Assembly: GCA_043747555.1 (NCBI GenBank)
Contig: JAYTOY010000024.1
Location: 10,211-74,210, forward strand
DNA from: JAYWDA01 sp043747555
Lineage (GTDB): Bacteria; Bdellovibrionota; Bdellovibrionia; Bdellovibrionales; Bdellovibrionaceae
DNA length: 64,000 nt
Reading direction: 5' to 3'
The notes under the pieces are model-generated. The model ran no database searches, was not told the origin of the DNA, and saw only the letters and a program-made list of their open reading frames with translations. Both the position numbers and the translations under genes were made by a program. Below, one piece after another: positions 18,201-26,912 of the stretch (positions are counted from its first letter, which is position 1; each line of letters opens with the position of its first letter).

Positions 18201-18866
18201 TTAAATTGAAGTCGCAGCTTTCGGCGAATCGGGTTGATTTAAAGGGTGCGCCATTTCAAAGGCCGCGATCGTTTTGCAATGGGCATAGATCTTTTCACAC
18301 AAAGGATAAGATTTTAAATCCACATTGAATCTTAAGGAAGCAAACATTTGTGGAATCAAAAAAATATCAGCAGCAGTGATTTGATTTCCAAAGCAAAAGG
18401 TTCCAGAAGTTATTTCCAAGGTTTTTTCTAAAGCCGCATATCCACGATGATTCCAGTGGGCGAACCATTCTTCTTTTTGTGCTTGGGTGTACTGATGATG
18501 TTCCTCCAAATACTGGAGAACTTTTAAATTTCCAAGTGGGTGCATAAAAGAATTGATCGTTTCGCAGAACTGCCGAATCTGGGCTTTCTCGATCGGATCT
18601 TTCGGAAATAAGGGGTTCTGGGGAAAAACTTCTTCTAAATATTCGATGATGGCTACAGATTGGGCTATATTTTTACCTTTATGAACTAAAGTAGGAACTT
18701 CAGCCATGGCATTTAGGCTTTTATATGCCTGCGCATTTTGTTCGCCGCCGTTATTTAGTAAATGCACGGCTTGATATTCAAATTCTAAATTTTTGTGGTA
18801 AAGTGCTATCCTGGCTCGGTATGATGTGGAACTGCGAAAATAATTGTAAAGAATAAGTGAAGCCAT
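18201..18866 (-). CDS. maiA: Maleylacetoacetate isomerase-like zeta-class glutathione S-transferase
   Basis: A 221-residue GST-fold protein. The N-terminal thioredoxin-like domain starts 'ILYNYFRSSTSYRARIAL'. Zeta GSTs have SSC-x-RVRIAL there, and the catalytic Cys is Thr in this copy, although the serines remain. The end 'AHPLNQPDSP' is a strong maleylacetoacetate isomerase signature. The family isomerises maleylacetoacetate to fumarylacetoacetate in tyrosine breakdown, and a fumarylacetoacetase gene lies 1.4 kb away. The ATG at 18866 gives the normal N terminus. It is transcribed away from the membrane protein gene at 18879, with only 12 bases between the starts. Confidence 0.88.
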   Translation of the reverse strand: MASLILYNYFRSSTSYRARIALYHKNLEFEYQAVHLLNNGGEQNAQAYKSLNAMAEVPTLVHKGKNIAQSVAIIEYLEEVFPQNPLFPKDPIEKAQIRQFCETINSFMHPLGNLKVLQYLEEHHQYTQAQKEEWFAHWNHRGYAALEKTLEITSGTFCFGNQITAADIFLIPQMFASLRFNVDLKSYPLCEKIYAHCKTIAAFEMAHPLNQPDSPKAATSI

Positions 18867-18878
18867 TAAGAGGATTAC

Positions 18879-19571
18879 ATGAAAACCCTCCTTCGAAGTC
18901 AAAGGTATAATCACATCTTCTGTCAGGCCCTTCGCATTGGTGGAAACTTATTAATTCTGATGTCACTGATTCGCCTCATGTTTTTTTTCTTAAGTGCAGC
19001 TTCATTTGAAATTATCGAGCAAAACGTGATCTGGCAGGCCTTTTTTGTGGGTCTGCGTTTTGATCTTTTGGTTATTGGATTTGTCTTTATACCTGTGGTC
19101 TTAGTCGTGCCAATTTGGTTGATCTTGGGTGGTTCCGAAAGTCTCTGTATTAAGTTTTTAAAACTTTTTTTTTCCTTAACATGGATTCTAATTATCTTAA
19201 GCTCGGCGGTCAGCCTTCCGCATTATATCAGTGAAGGACGGCATTTTCGCTGGCTTGATCCAATCTATAGGCCCAATCTTGATGTCGTATCAATGATTCT
19301 TGTGAGTTTGATTTTTTTATTTATGATGGCCTCTGTTTTAAGAAGTGTTTGGAAATATTTTGAATATTTATTTCCAACAATTCTTAAAAGGACTGGCCTG
19401 CCGGCATTTCTCGAGGTTTTTGTGCGCATTCTTGGGCCTATCTTATTGGTCATCTTAGCTGCGCGGGGTTCAGTAGGTGCGCATCATTTAGAAAAAGAAG
19501 ACTCGCAGATTTCGGTTTGGGAAAATGTGAATGAACTTGGTTTAAATTCGCTCTGGTGCATTAATAAATAG
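18879..19571 (+). CDS. Orphan N-terminal membrane domain of an LTA-synthase/phosphoglycerol-transferase-like protein
   Basis: A 230-residue membrane protein with five predicted helices. Segments such as 'FVGLRFDLLVIGFVFIPVVL', 'ISEGRHFRWLD' and the post-membrane 'ARGSVGAHHLEKED...NELGLNSLW' are those found in the N-terminal halves of LtaS/MdoB-like sulfatase-fold transferases (GLRFD, ARG, N-lin-L-N). In those proteins a catalytic domain of ~350 residues follows. Here the frame stops, 87 bases later a new outer-membrane protein gene starts, and no catalytic motif is seen in any frame. It is either a decayed gene or a stand-alone membrane partner. Confidence 0.65.
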   Translation: MKTLLRSQRYNHIFCQALRIGGNLLILMSLIRLMFFFLSAASFEIIEQNVIWQAFFVGLRFDLLVIGFVFIPVVLVVPIWLILGGSESLCIKFLKLFFSLTWILIILSSAVSLPHYISEGRHFRWLDPIYRPNLDVVSMILVSLIFLFMMASVLRSVWKYFEYLFPTILKRTGLPAFLEVFVRILGPILLVILAARGSVGAHHLEKEDSQISVWENVNELGLNSLWCINK

Positions 19572-19657
19572 AAGACATTCGTTTATAGTTGGAATAAAGT
19601 CGGCCCAGAACTCTTTGTAATAGGGCAAAGGGTTTTTAGCTTTCCAGGAGGCTTTTT

Positions 19658-20233
19658 ATGATTCGCCTTTTTTCATTATTATTTATTGCTTTTTTAACAT
19701 TTTTTTCGACAGCCCATGCGGCTGATTTTGGTATCGAGGCCGGTGTACGTTCCCAATCAGCTGATGCTAGCACCTCTGGCGTCACGGCTGAATCAAAAAC
19801 TGATTTTCAGTTAGGTGGAGTTGGCCAATTTCCTGTCAGTGGACCCCTGCATGTTCGTTCGGGTTTGCTCTATACCTCTAGAAATGTCGATTTGACAGTC
19901 AAGACTTTGGGGATCACCAGCAAAGGGACTTTGACTCTGACTTATTTTGATATTCCAGTTCAAGCGCTTTATAAATTTGAAGATTATGGAAGCGTATTTG
20001 CGGGACCAGTCATTTCTTTTATTTTAGATAAGAAATGTGAACTAGATAACAGTTCGACGTGCACAGTGACAGGAGCAAAATCCTCATTACTGCCACTACA
20101 ACTGGGTGCCACTTTTAAATTTTTGCCACAAATGGGAGCGACGATTTATTTCGAAACAATCCCAGGCGATGTGGCTGAAAATTTTGGCAACTACCGCGCC
20201 ATCGGTGCTAACCTTCTTTTTACTTTTGATTGA
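19658..20233 (+). CDS. Outer-membrane beta-barrel protein (OmpA/OmpW-like size)
   Basis: A 191-residue protein with a signal peptide ('LLFIAFLTFFSTAHA', cleavage before ADFGIE) and alternating-hydrophobicity strands ending in an aromatic C terminus ('GANLLFTFD'), typical of an eight-stranded outer-membrane barrel. One cysteine pair ('KCELDNSSTC') could form a loop disulphide. Ribosome site AGGAGG is excellent. Its TGA overlaps the ATG of the fumarylacetoacetase gene, so the two are co-translated. Function (porin, adhesion or structural) is not inferable. Confidence 0.8.
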   Translation: MIRLFSLLFIAFLTFFSTAHAADFGIEAGVRSQSADASTSGVTAESKTDFQLGGVGQFPVSGPLHVRSGLLYTSRNVDLTVKTLGITSKGTLTLTYFDIPVQALYKFEDYGSVFAGPVISFILDKKCELDNSSTCTVTGAKSSLLPLQLGATFKFLPQMGATIYFETIPGDVAENFGNYRAIGANLLFTFD

Positions 20234-21213
20234 TGAAATTAGGCACTCTTAAATCCACAATAATTCCTGATGGTAAACTTTGTGTTGTCAGCCGCGATTT
20301 AAAAAAAGCGGTCAAGGCCACACACATTGTTCCCTCTTTGCGAGAAGCCATGGAAAAATGGTCTGACGTCGAAGGACCCTTAAATCTGCTTTACCAAGAT
20401 CTAAACGATGGAAAATTAAAAGACGCTTTTACCGTTCAAGAAGAAGATTTCCATGCAGCACTTCCACGCACTTGGCTTTTTGCAGATGGTTCAGCATTTA
20501 TTCATCATATCAAGCTGGTTCGAAAAGCGCGCAATGCTGAGCCTCCGGAAACATTGCTAACGGTGCCTTTGATGTATCAAGCAGAGTGTGGCCAGTTTTT
20601 GGCGCCCACAGAAAATATTCCACAATTAGATTTTAAACATGGAACTGATTTTGAAGCTGAAGTGGGCGTCATTACAGACTTTGTTCCCATGGGAACAAAT
20701 CCAACTGATGCCTTTAAGCATATTAAACTTTTCGTATTGATCAACGATGTTTCTTTACGAGGCTTAATTCCTGGAGAACTTTCGCAAGGTTTTGGTTTTT
20801 TTCAAAGTAAGCCCGCCAAAGCCTTATCACCTTTTGCGGTGACTGCGGACGAGCTATCTTCGGCCTGGAAAGACGGTCGGGTTCACTTGCCGTTACATGT
20901 GAAATACAATAATGAATTTTTTGGTAAAGCCAATGCAGGCGCAATGCACTTTCATTTTGGTGATCTTGTTTCCCATGCTGCTAAAACTAGAAATTTGGTG
21001 GCGGGAACTTTGATTGGCAGTGGAACAGTCTCTAACGAAGACGAAGCCATGGGTTCTAGTTGTTTGGCAGAAAAAAGAACTTTGGAACAAATAAAGACTG
21101 GCGAAATAAAAACTCCGTTTATGAAGGTTGGAGACACTATCGAAATTTTGATGAACAATGAAAAAGGGGACAGCATTTTCGGTCGTATTTTTCAAACCGT
21201 TCAGGCAAAATGA
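20233..21213 (+). CDS. Fumarylacetoacetate hydrolase family protein
   Basis: A 326-residue FAA-hydrolase-fold enzyme. The core shows 'HGTDFEAEVGVIT' (metal-binding glutamates), 'LINDVSLRGLIPGE' and 'GTLIGSGTVSNEDEA', all normal for the two-domain bacterial fumarylacetoacetase type. The expected reaction is hydrolysis of fumarylacetoacetate to fumarate and acetoacetate, the last step of tyrosine catabolism. The nearby maiA gene supports this. The ATG at 20233 overlaps the upstream TGA (TGATG), and its own stop overlaps the next gene (ATGA). Upstream pathway genes (hppD, hmgA) are not in the window. Confidence 0.9.
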   Translation: MKLGTLKSTIIPDGKLCVVSRDLKKAVKATHIVPSLREAMEKWSDVEGPLNLLYQDLNDGKLKDAFTVQEEDFHAALPRTWLFADGSAFIHHIKLVRKARNAEPPETLLTVPLMYQAECGQFLAPTENIPQLDFKHGTDFEAEVGVITDFVPMGTNPTDAFKHIKLFVLINDVSLRGLIPGELSQGFGFFQSKPAKALSPFAVTADELSSAWKDGRVHLPLHVKYNNEFFGKANAGAMHFHFGDLVSHAAKTRNLVAGTLIGSGTVSNEDEAMGSSCLAEKRTLEQIKTGEIKTPFMKVGDTIEILMNNEKGDSIFGRIFQTVQAK

Positions 21214-22106
21214 AATCCCTTTTAATCACGGATCAATTTTATTCAAATGCCAGTCAACTAAGGAATCATTTTGAAAGCGCATTCAAGGATCCGCGAGCGG
21301 CTCATCCGCAGCGCTTTGTCTGGGATTACTGGCATGTACCAGATCAATACCGACTGATCCGAACACCAGCGTATACCTACTTTCCTAAGAAAAATTATCA
21401 GGATTTTCATTCGCAACTGGTGCAATGGGGCCGCGAAAACTTAGGCTGTCATGATATTTCTCCGCCTTGGCTTTCCTATTATGTCGAAGGTTGTCGCCAA
21501 GATTTGCATGCTGATGTCCCGCATGGTCCGTGGGCTTTTGTTTATTCTCTATCACCTAAGCAAATAAAATTCCGCGGCGGTGAAACTTTAATTTTAAAGG
21601 ATCAAGTTTTAAATTACTGGACACAATTTTCAGGGCAGCGCGATCAAGAAAAAAATTCTTTTATGGAAAGAGTGTTGCCAAAATTTAATCGACTGGTGGT
21701 TTTTGATCCCCGAGTTCCGCATGGGGTCTCCGAAGTCGAAGGCGTGATTGATCCCATGGACGCACGCCTAGTGATTCACGGCTGGTTCGTTCAGCCAAGA
21801 CCTTATGTCATTGGGGGGCTTAGTGTCGGCGCTGTCGAGAAAGTTCTTTCAGGCCTGCTTGCAGATTCCCAGCCTTACTTCCAGCAAATGGGTGCGGTCC
21901 ACGGCACAGTCTCGGTGCGCTATTCCGTTAGCGCCAATGGCCAGGTCCGGCTTGCAAAAATTCTAACCAATACGGTTCAAGGCCTAGAAAACTCTTTTGA
22001 ACAAAAGCGATTTTTCATGAATTGGCTGAAGGCTTTTAATAAAAGCTTAAAGTTTCCATCTGCTAAATCACCTTCGAAAATCACTCTGCCTTTAATCTTT
22101 GAATAG
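21210..22106 (+). CDS. 2-oxoglutarate/Fe(II) oxygenase fused to a TonB-C/AgmX-like domain
   Basis: A 298-residue protein. Residues ~1-195 form a double-stranded beta-helix oxygenase with the iron facial triad His100-x-Asp102 ('LHADVPHGPW') and His171 ('RVPHGVSEVEG'), plus Arg186 as likely 2-oxoglutarate ligand. After a short linker, residues ~228-298 ('GTVSVRYSVSANGQV' through 'LKFPSAKSPSKITLPLIFE') follow the pattern of TonB C-terminal or AgmX/PglI C-terminal domains. That is an unusual partner, because such domains are normally periplasmic, while no signal peptide is present here. It is translationally coupled to the fumarylacetoacetase gene. The substrate is unknown. Confidence 0.75.
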   Translation: MKSLLITDQFYSNASQLRNHFESAFKDPRAAHPQRFVWDYWHVPDQYRLIRTPAYTYFPKKNYQDFHSQLVQWGRENLGCHDISPPWLSYYVEGCRQDLHADVPHGPWAFVYSLSPKQIKFRGGETLILKDQVLNYWTQFSGQRDQEKNSFMERVLPKFNRLVVFDPRVPHGVSEVEGVIDPMDARLVIHGWFVQPRPYVIGGLSVGAVEKVLSGLLADSQPYFQQMGAVHGTVSVRYSVSANGQVRLAKILTNTVQGLENSFEQKRFFMNWLKAFNKSLKFPSAKSPSKITLPLIFE

Positions 22107-22182
22107 TTTGACCAAGGTCCACTTAAGGCTCACTGGCCGCCGCTTATTTTGACTCTTCTCAGTAACCTTTTAAACTGAGCGA

Positions 22183-23391
22183 ATGGGTCAACGGATCAGT
22201 ACATTCTTAAAGGATTCTTTAAAAATTCTGCGCGCCAATCCGTTTACAACGTCTGTCAGCTTTATTGTATTTATGTGGGTCACTATTCCTTGGGTGGTCA
22301 CAGCTTACGAAAGAAATGCTCAAGGCGCTAATATCACAAACTATAATGAAGGTTTGTGGTGGGGAATTGTCACAATTTTAACAGTTGGTTACGGCGATCG
22401 ATTCCCAGTGACACCAGAAGGTCGAATGTGGGCCAGTCTGATGATGCTGGGTGGAGTCGCTGGAATTGGAATTGTCACAGCTAAAATTTCATCAGTGTTT
22501 TTAGAAAAAGCTTTGCGTGACAGGAGGGGACAAGTGGAAACGGATCAGCTGAAAAACCATTTTATTATCTGTGGGTGGAAGCCAGAAATGCATTCCCTTC
22601 TAAATCATATTTTAAAATCAAATCCTCACATGACAGCCTCAAACATAGTTTTAATTAATAATGTCTCTGACTCTGAAATAGAAGCCTTGCATGATTTTCC
22701 AGAACTTAAAAAACTAAAAATTATCAAAGGTGATTTCTTTACGATCGATGTTATTAAGCGTGCAGCCCCTGAGCGTGCCCAGAAAATTTTAATTCTTGCT
22801 GACGCCACCCCCGGTCCAAAAGGTGCGATTCCCACCCGCACCGAAGCTGACGCGCGTACCGTGATGACGGCCATGACTTTAAGTAATATTGCGAAGGGAA
22901 CATCCATTGCCGCAGAAATTTTAGATAACAGCATGGATCAGTATTTAAAATTAGCGGGAGTCCACGAAATTATTTATAGCCGTGATTATTCAAGATTACT
23001 GCTGGCTTTAGCGTCCACAGGGACTGGTGTCACGACGGTATTTCATGATTTAATTGATCCTCATAGCGAATACGCTTTGGGAACCATGGAAATTCCTAGC
23101 GAGGCTCACAATCAAAGTTATCTAAGGCTTAAAGAAATTTTTGCGGCTAAAAAAATTGATCTGACTTTATTGGGAATTTTAGAAAATTCTGGAAACGGCC
23201 ATCAGGCCAAAGAAATGGCGCTCAGAAAAGCTCAACAGACTCCTAATATTCAGCAGCTGGTTGAAAATTTACAAAGCGTAAAAAGTCTGCGATTTAATCG
23301 GCCCGTGTTTACTCCGAAAGATGACTACATCGTTTTAGAAGGGTCTATGGCGATCATTATTAAAGGGCGGAGTGCGAATGGAAACGCTTAA
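22183..23391 (+). CDS. Two-helix potassium channel with RCK/TrkA-N-like cytoplasmic domain
   Basis: A 402-residue ion channel. Two membrane helices (residues ~22-42 and ~83-108) flank a pore loop with the K+ selectivity filter 'TVGYGD' (67-72). The cytoplasmic part starts 'NHFIICGWKPEMHSLL', a Rossmann-like RCK domain with a changed nucleotide-binding glycine motif (GWKPE instead of GxGxxG). It is similar to MthK-type and animal BK-type subunits, with a second C-terminal lobe (TrkA-C-like). Its last 14 bases overlap the start of the cyclic-nucleotide-binding gene, which probably encodes its partner or sensor. Confidence 0.88.
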   Translation: MGQRISTFLKDSLKILRANPFTTSVSFIVFMWVTIPWVVTAYERNAQGANITNYNEGLWWGIVTILTVGYGDRFPVTPEGRMWASLMMLGGVAGIGIVTAKISSVFLEKALRDRRGQVETDQLKNHFIICGWKPEMHSLLNHILKSNPHMTASNIVLINNVSDSEIEALHDFPELKKLKIIKGDFFTIDVIKRAAPERAQKILILADATPGPKGAIPTRTEADARTVMTAMTLSNIAKGTSIAAEILDNSMDQYLKLAGVHEIIYSRDYSRLLLALASTGTGVTTVFHDLIDPHSEYALGTMEIPSEAHNQSYLRLKEIFAAKKIDLTLLGILENSGNGHQAKEMALRKAQQTPNIQQLVENLQSVKSLRFNRPVFTPKDDYIVLEGSMAIIIKGRSANGNA

Positions 23392-23884
23392 GTCAGAGCA
23401 AAGCACTGATATTTTAAAAAGCGTCAGCATTTTTTCTGATCTTAGAAATTCAGACAAAGGCTTAGGTATTTTATCTCAAATCATGAAATCGCAATCTTTT
23501 GCGAAGGGTCATATTTTGGTCGAACAGGGCAAAGCGGGCCATGAGTTTTTTGTTTTGGTTTCTGGAACAGTTTCAGTTTCAAAAACCACTCCGGAAGGCG
23601 ATGCCTACAAAGTGGCCGTTTTAAAGCATGACCACCATCCTTCATTTGGAGAAGGTGGCTTGATGGAGGGCGAGGTGCGCTCGGCCACTATCGTGTGTGA
23701 AACAGATGTCACCTGCCTGGCATTGACCCAGCAAGATTTCAATAATTTTTGTGAAAAAAACCCGGAATTTGCGCTGCCTGTTTTTAGACGAATTGCGCAG
23801 GGGCTTATGAAGCGATTAAATCAAACTAGCAATGACTTGATGATGCTCCATAAAGCCTTAATGGAAGAGATCAGAAACAGTTGA
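23378..23884 (+). CDS. Cyclic-nucleotide-binding (CRP-type) domain protein
   Basis: A 168-residue stand-alone cNMP-binding domain: 'FAKGHILVEQGKAGHEFFVLVSGTVSVSK' is the classic beta-roll start, followed by 'FGEGGLMEGEVRSATIV' corresponding to the phosphate-binding cassette (FGE...R-A). Beyond the domain there is a C-terminal helical segment, but no helix-turn-helix, so it is not a transcription factor. The start is taken as ATG 23378 (GGAG upstream); GTG 23372 is an alternative. The overlap with the K+ channel gene suggests a cyclic-nucleotide-responsive subunit for that channel. Confidence 0.85.
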   Translation: METLKSEQSTDILKSVSIFSDLRNSDKGLGILSQIMKSQSFAKGHILVEQGKAGHEFFVLVSGTVSVSKTTPEGDAYKVAVLKHDHHPSFGEGGLMEGEVRSATIVCETDVTCLALTQQDFNNFCEKNPEFALPVFRRIAQGLMKRLNQTSNDLMMLHKALMEEIRNS

Positions 23885-23916
23885 TTATTTGCCCGAATGA
23901 CTTCATAAATCTATAG

Positions 23917-26001
23917 ATGTCCAAATTGCTAGCGCGCTTAAGAGCTCAAATGGCTCCAAAAAATATTGTCTATCGAAGTCTTGTTTTGGCGTTGGCTTAC
24001 TCATTTTTTTGGTTTGTTGTTCACCATACTTTTACGGACGCAAAGCTTGAGCCGTTATGGTTTATTCCTCAGATTCTTTCTTCAGTTTTAATTTTCTTTA
24101 ATTTAAATGGGCTGTTTATTACTTTTAACTATTATCGCAGCCATCGGTTTTTTAATATTTTTATAGCAAGCCTTTATATCCAGCCCTTTTTTAATCTATT
24201 TTATTTTTATACCTATAAAACTTTTCTGGAACAGCAAAATCTTTCCGTGGTGATCCGCGAACCTTTTTTTGTATTAAAAGTTTTTGCTGTCGAGCTGACT
24301 TGGGACCGGGCTTTGCTTTTAATTGGTGGCATTGCCATTTATTATTTTATTAACTCAGTGGTTTTATTTCGACCAGGCCTGATTGCTAAAAAATTAAAGC
24401 CTTATGACTTCTTTGTGAATCGTTGGAGTGCTCTATTTACAGTTATCATGGTGGGCCTGCAAATTAAGTGGTGCTTTGATCATGATACCTCTCAATTATT
24501 GATGCGCTCATTTTACCCGATCACTTTGATGGCTTTACTATCCGTCATTATTCATCTTGTTCGCACCCATCAACCGCTTTTTCTAAGACTTCTTGTCATG
24601 CTTTTAATTTTTATCAACATTCTGCAGTTGTATTCATTAAATTTGGCTTTTTTGGATGAGCGGAATAAGTTCACTTTAGATGCGCAATTTTACCGATCTT
24701 TTTTCGGGGCTTTTTATGTTCAAACCGCTTTTGGTGACATGAAACAAAATGAAAAAGCCTTTGAGGTTTACCAAGCGTTGCCGGTGGCAAAGATGGAATA
24801 CAATATCCTAATTGTATTAAACGATGCTCAGCGCTGGGACCACCTTTCTAGCAATGGTTACCCAAGACCTACGGATGATGAACTCAATTGGTTTTACGAA
24901 AAGTCCTTCAACTTTCAATTTCCAGTCGCTCCAGCAAATTTTACTGACACTTCTGTCCCTGCCATTATGACTGGCTTAGGTTCGGATCAGGATGTTCGAA
25001 AAATTAAAAGCAGCCTTGCCGTTTGGGATTATTTTTCGAAAGGGGCTGAAAGTTTCTTTGTATCGTCTCAGGATATTACATGGTCAAAATTAAATTTATT
25101 TTATAATTCTATTGGGCAGCGCCATGTTTGGAGTGCAACAGCGCAACCCGACTACCGCGAAGGAAACCCCGAAGACACTATTGATCGATTGTCCCGAGAT
25201 CACCTACTTAGCTATCTTCCAAGCTTAAAGGGCTCATGGGTGGGAGTTTGGCAAACATTTGGCAGTCATTCGCCTTATCGGACGGAACCTCAATTTCAGC
25301 GCTATACGCCTTGCGATCTGACACGGGCGCAGGGAATTGAAAGTTTTCGCAATTGTTATTTGAATGGTCAAATCTATAGCGCGCATGTCCGCAGTGATTT
25401 ATTCAAAAAATTAGATTTGGATAAAACTGTCATCGTTTTAACTTCTGATCATGGCGAAGGTATGGGCGAACACGGAGTTTACTATCATGGTGTCGACTAT
25501 CATCAGGAAATGGTGAAAGTTCCGTTGAATATTTATATTCCATTAGAATTGCAGAAAAAAATTCCTGCTGAAAAGCTTGCTAACTTAAAAGAGAATCTTA
25601 AAAAAATTGTTAGTGTCACTGATGTGACTCCGACGCTGTTGCAACTTCATGAAATGCTAACAGGGCAAAAGCTTTATGAGGACTTAAGCTATTATACCGG
25701 GAAAAGTCTTTTTGAAAAATGGGATTACCGGGTGGTCTTTTCAAGCCACTGTTATCCACAGTATCGCTGTTATAGCCGCGAAATTATGTTTGCTGACGAT
25801 AACTATTTTCTGATTTTTAGACCGTCAGAAGGTTTTTATAAGATTTACGACACTTGGAAAGATCTTAAGCAAGAGCGTCCCTTAGAAATGAAAGAAGTTG
25901 ATCCTGCGAAGCTTAGAAAATTAGTCGAAGAGGCTGCGCGGGTTCACCCGCTGGGGCAAAGTATGAGGGGTTATTACGAATCAACCCTGCATAAAAAATA
26001 A
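23917..26001 (+). CDS. YejM/LtaS-like membrane sulfatase-fold protein
   Basis: A 694-residue protein with about five to seven N-terminal membrane helices (to residue ~250) and a periplasmic alkaline-phosphatase-superfamily domain. Metal-site and nucleophile motifs: 'IVLNDAQRWDHLS' (around residue 300), 'FTDTSVPAIMTGL' (Thr nucleophile) and 'TSDHGEGMGEHG' (around residue 510). Such proteins transfer phosphoglycerol or phosphoethanolamine groups, or, in the YejM/PbgA branch (DUF3413-like N-terminal), regulate lipopolysaccharide and lipid levels. The N-terminal helix pattern 'FFWFVVHHTF...SSVLIFFNLNGLFITFNYYR' recalls that branch. Retention of the metal residues suggests enzymatic activity. Precise substrate unknown. 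Confidence 0.8.
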   Translation: MSKLLARLRAQMAPKNIVYRSLVLALAYSFFWFVVHHTFTDAKLEPLWFIPQILSSVLIFFNLNGLFITFNYYRSHRFFNIFIASLYIQPFFNLFYFYTYKTFLEQQNLSVVIREPFFVLKVFAVELTWDRALLLIGGIAIYYFINSVVLFRPGLIAKKLKPYDFFVNRWSALFTVIMVGLQIKWCFDHDTSQLLMRSFYPITLMALLSVIIHLVRTHQPLFLRLLVMLLIFINILQLYSLNLAFLDERNKFTLDAQFYRSFFGAFYVQTAFGDMKQNEKAFEVYQALPVAKMEYNILIVLNDAQRWDHLSSNGYPRPTDDELNWFYEKSFNFQFPVAPANFTDTSVPAIMTGLGSDQDVRKIKSSLAVWDYFSKGAESFFVSSQDITWSKLNLFYNSIGQRHVWSATAQPDYREGNPEDTIDRLSRDHLLSYLPSLKGSWVGVWQTFGSHSPYRTEPQFQRYTPCDLTRAQGIESFRNCYLNGQIYSAHVRSDLFKKLDLDKTVIVLTSDHGEGMGEHGVYYHGVDYHQEMVKVPLNIYIPLELQKKIPAEKLANLKENLKKIVSVTDVTPTLLQLHEMLTGQKLYEDLSYYTGKSLFEKWDYRVVFSSHCYPQYRCYSREIMFADDNYFLIFRPSEGFYKIYDTWKDLKQERPLEMKEVDPAKLRKLVEEAARVHPLGQSMRGYYESTLHKK

Positions 26002-26024
26002 AGGGCCGCAAAACTGCGACCCTT
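25992..26024 (-). terminator. Intrinsic terminator of the minus-strand lipoprotein gene
   Basis: Minus-strand hairpin 26024-26001 (stem AAGGG.CGC with one A-C mismatch, 6-base loop) is followed by a TTTATTTTTTA tract. It lies 22 bases after the stop of the lipoprotein gene and overlaps the last codons of the convergent sulfatase gene. Confidence 0.75.
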
Positions 26025-26046
26025 AGAAAATTGAAATAAGTTTTAA

Positions 26047-26739
26047 TTACTGAACAAATTGGTCTAGTTGACGAGCCAGTTTTGAAGGCAAAGTCATTGC
26101 TAGGTAAACGCCTGGTCGGAAAGTGCCCTTTGCTGGGATCAATGTTAAATTTCCCAAATGGTCTTTCACCTTATTTAAGATATCTGCTTGAATGGATGCA
26201 AATGGATCAAAATTTGTCTCAACAAAAATTCCTAAAGTGTCTGAACCAAAATAAAGATGCAGAATTACGTTGTCTTTGCCACCTAAAGGAAATGCTTTTG
26301 TTGCCAAAGGGCCCGGAACAGCACCAGGTAAAGGATCGCCACTAGGTAATACGCCTTTTGGAAATTTTGGCAGACCTTTTAAAGTGTACTTAAAAGGAAC
26401 TGCTAAGACTAAGACTTTGGTGCCATCTGCAAGGACAGAAGTGTAAGCGTGAGCTCCAGGGACATCTGCAATTGGTGTATCGACTAGGTTAAGAGTCACA
26501 TTGCGACCCAGTGGTACGCTGACTTGGAATTCCTTTTTATTTAGATCGATGGATAGGACTTGTTGGTTATCGTAAACTCCACCGCTGACAAATCCTTTAA
26601 AATTTTCAGTGGCAATAGGTGCAACAATCCCTTGATCTGAATTGGGGGATGTTCCCGGCGAGTTTTGGCTGGGTGACCCGCAGGCTGTTAGGAACGCCAC
26701 ACTTCCGAAAAGAAAAAATTTATTAACTGATGCTTTCAT
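26047..26739 (-). CDS. Lipoprotein of unknown function
   Basis: A 230-residue lipoprotein with lipobox 'LTAC' (cleavage before C20) after a short signal, then a Ser/Pro/Asn-rich linker of about 20 residues and a ~180-residue beta-rich domain. GGAGGTCG before the ATG is a good ribosome site. The mature domain has no cysteine and no motif I recognise. It stands alone with its own terminator. Confidence 0.75.
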   Translation of the reverse strand: MKASVNKFFLFGSVAFLTACGSPSQNSPGTSPNSDQGIVAPIATENFKGFVSGGVYDNQQVLSIDLNKKEFQVSVPLGRNVTLNLVDTPIADVPGAHAYTSVLADGTKVLVLAVPFKYTLKGLPKFPKGVLPSGDPLPGAVPGPLATKAFPLGGKDNVILHLYFGSDTLGIFVETNFDPFASIQADILNKVKDHLGNLTLIPAKGTFRPGVYLAMTLPSKLARQLDQFVQ

Positions 26740-26912
26740 TCGACCTCCGTCGTTGTTGGGAACGAAGGACCATCGGTCAGGGAAAGTGATACCTTAATAT
26801 CTTTAGTCCAAGGAAGGGCCTGTTTAGATCTCAGGAAAATTTTTAGGCCTTGGTCGTGGATTCCTTTGCGACCTAACGAAGCATAATAATTTCATGAACT
26901 TAGAAGATCGAT

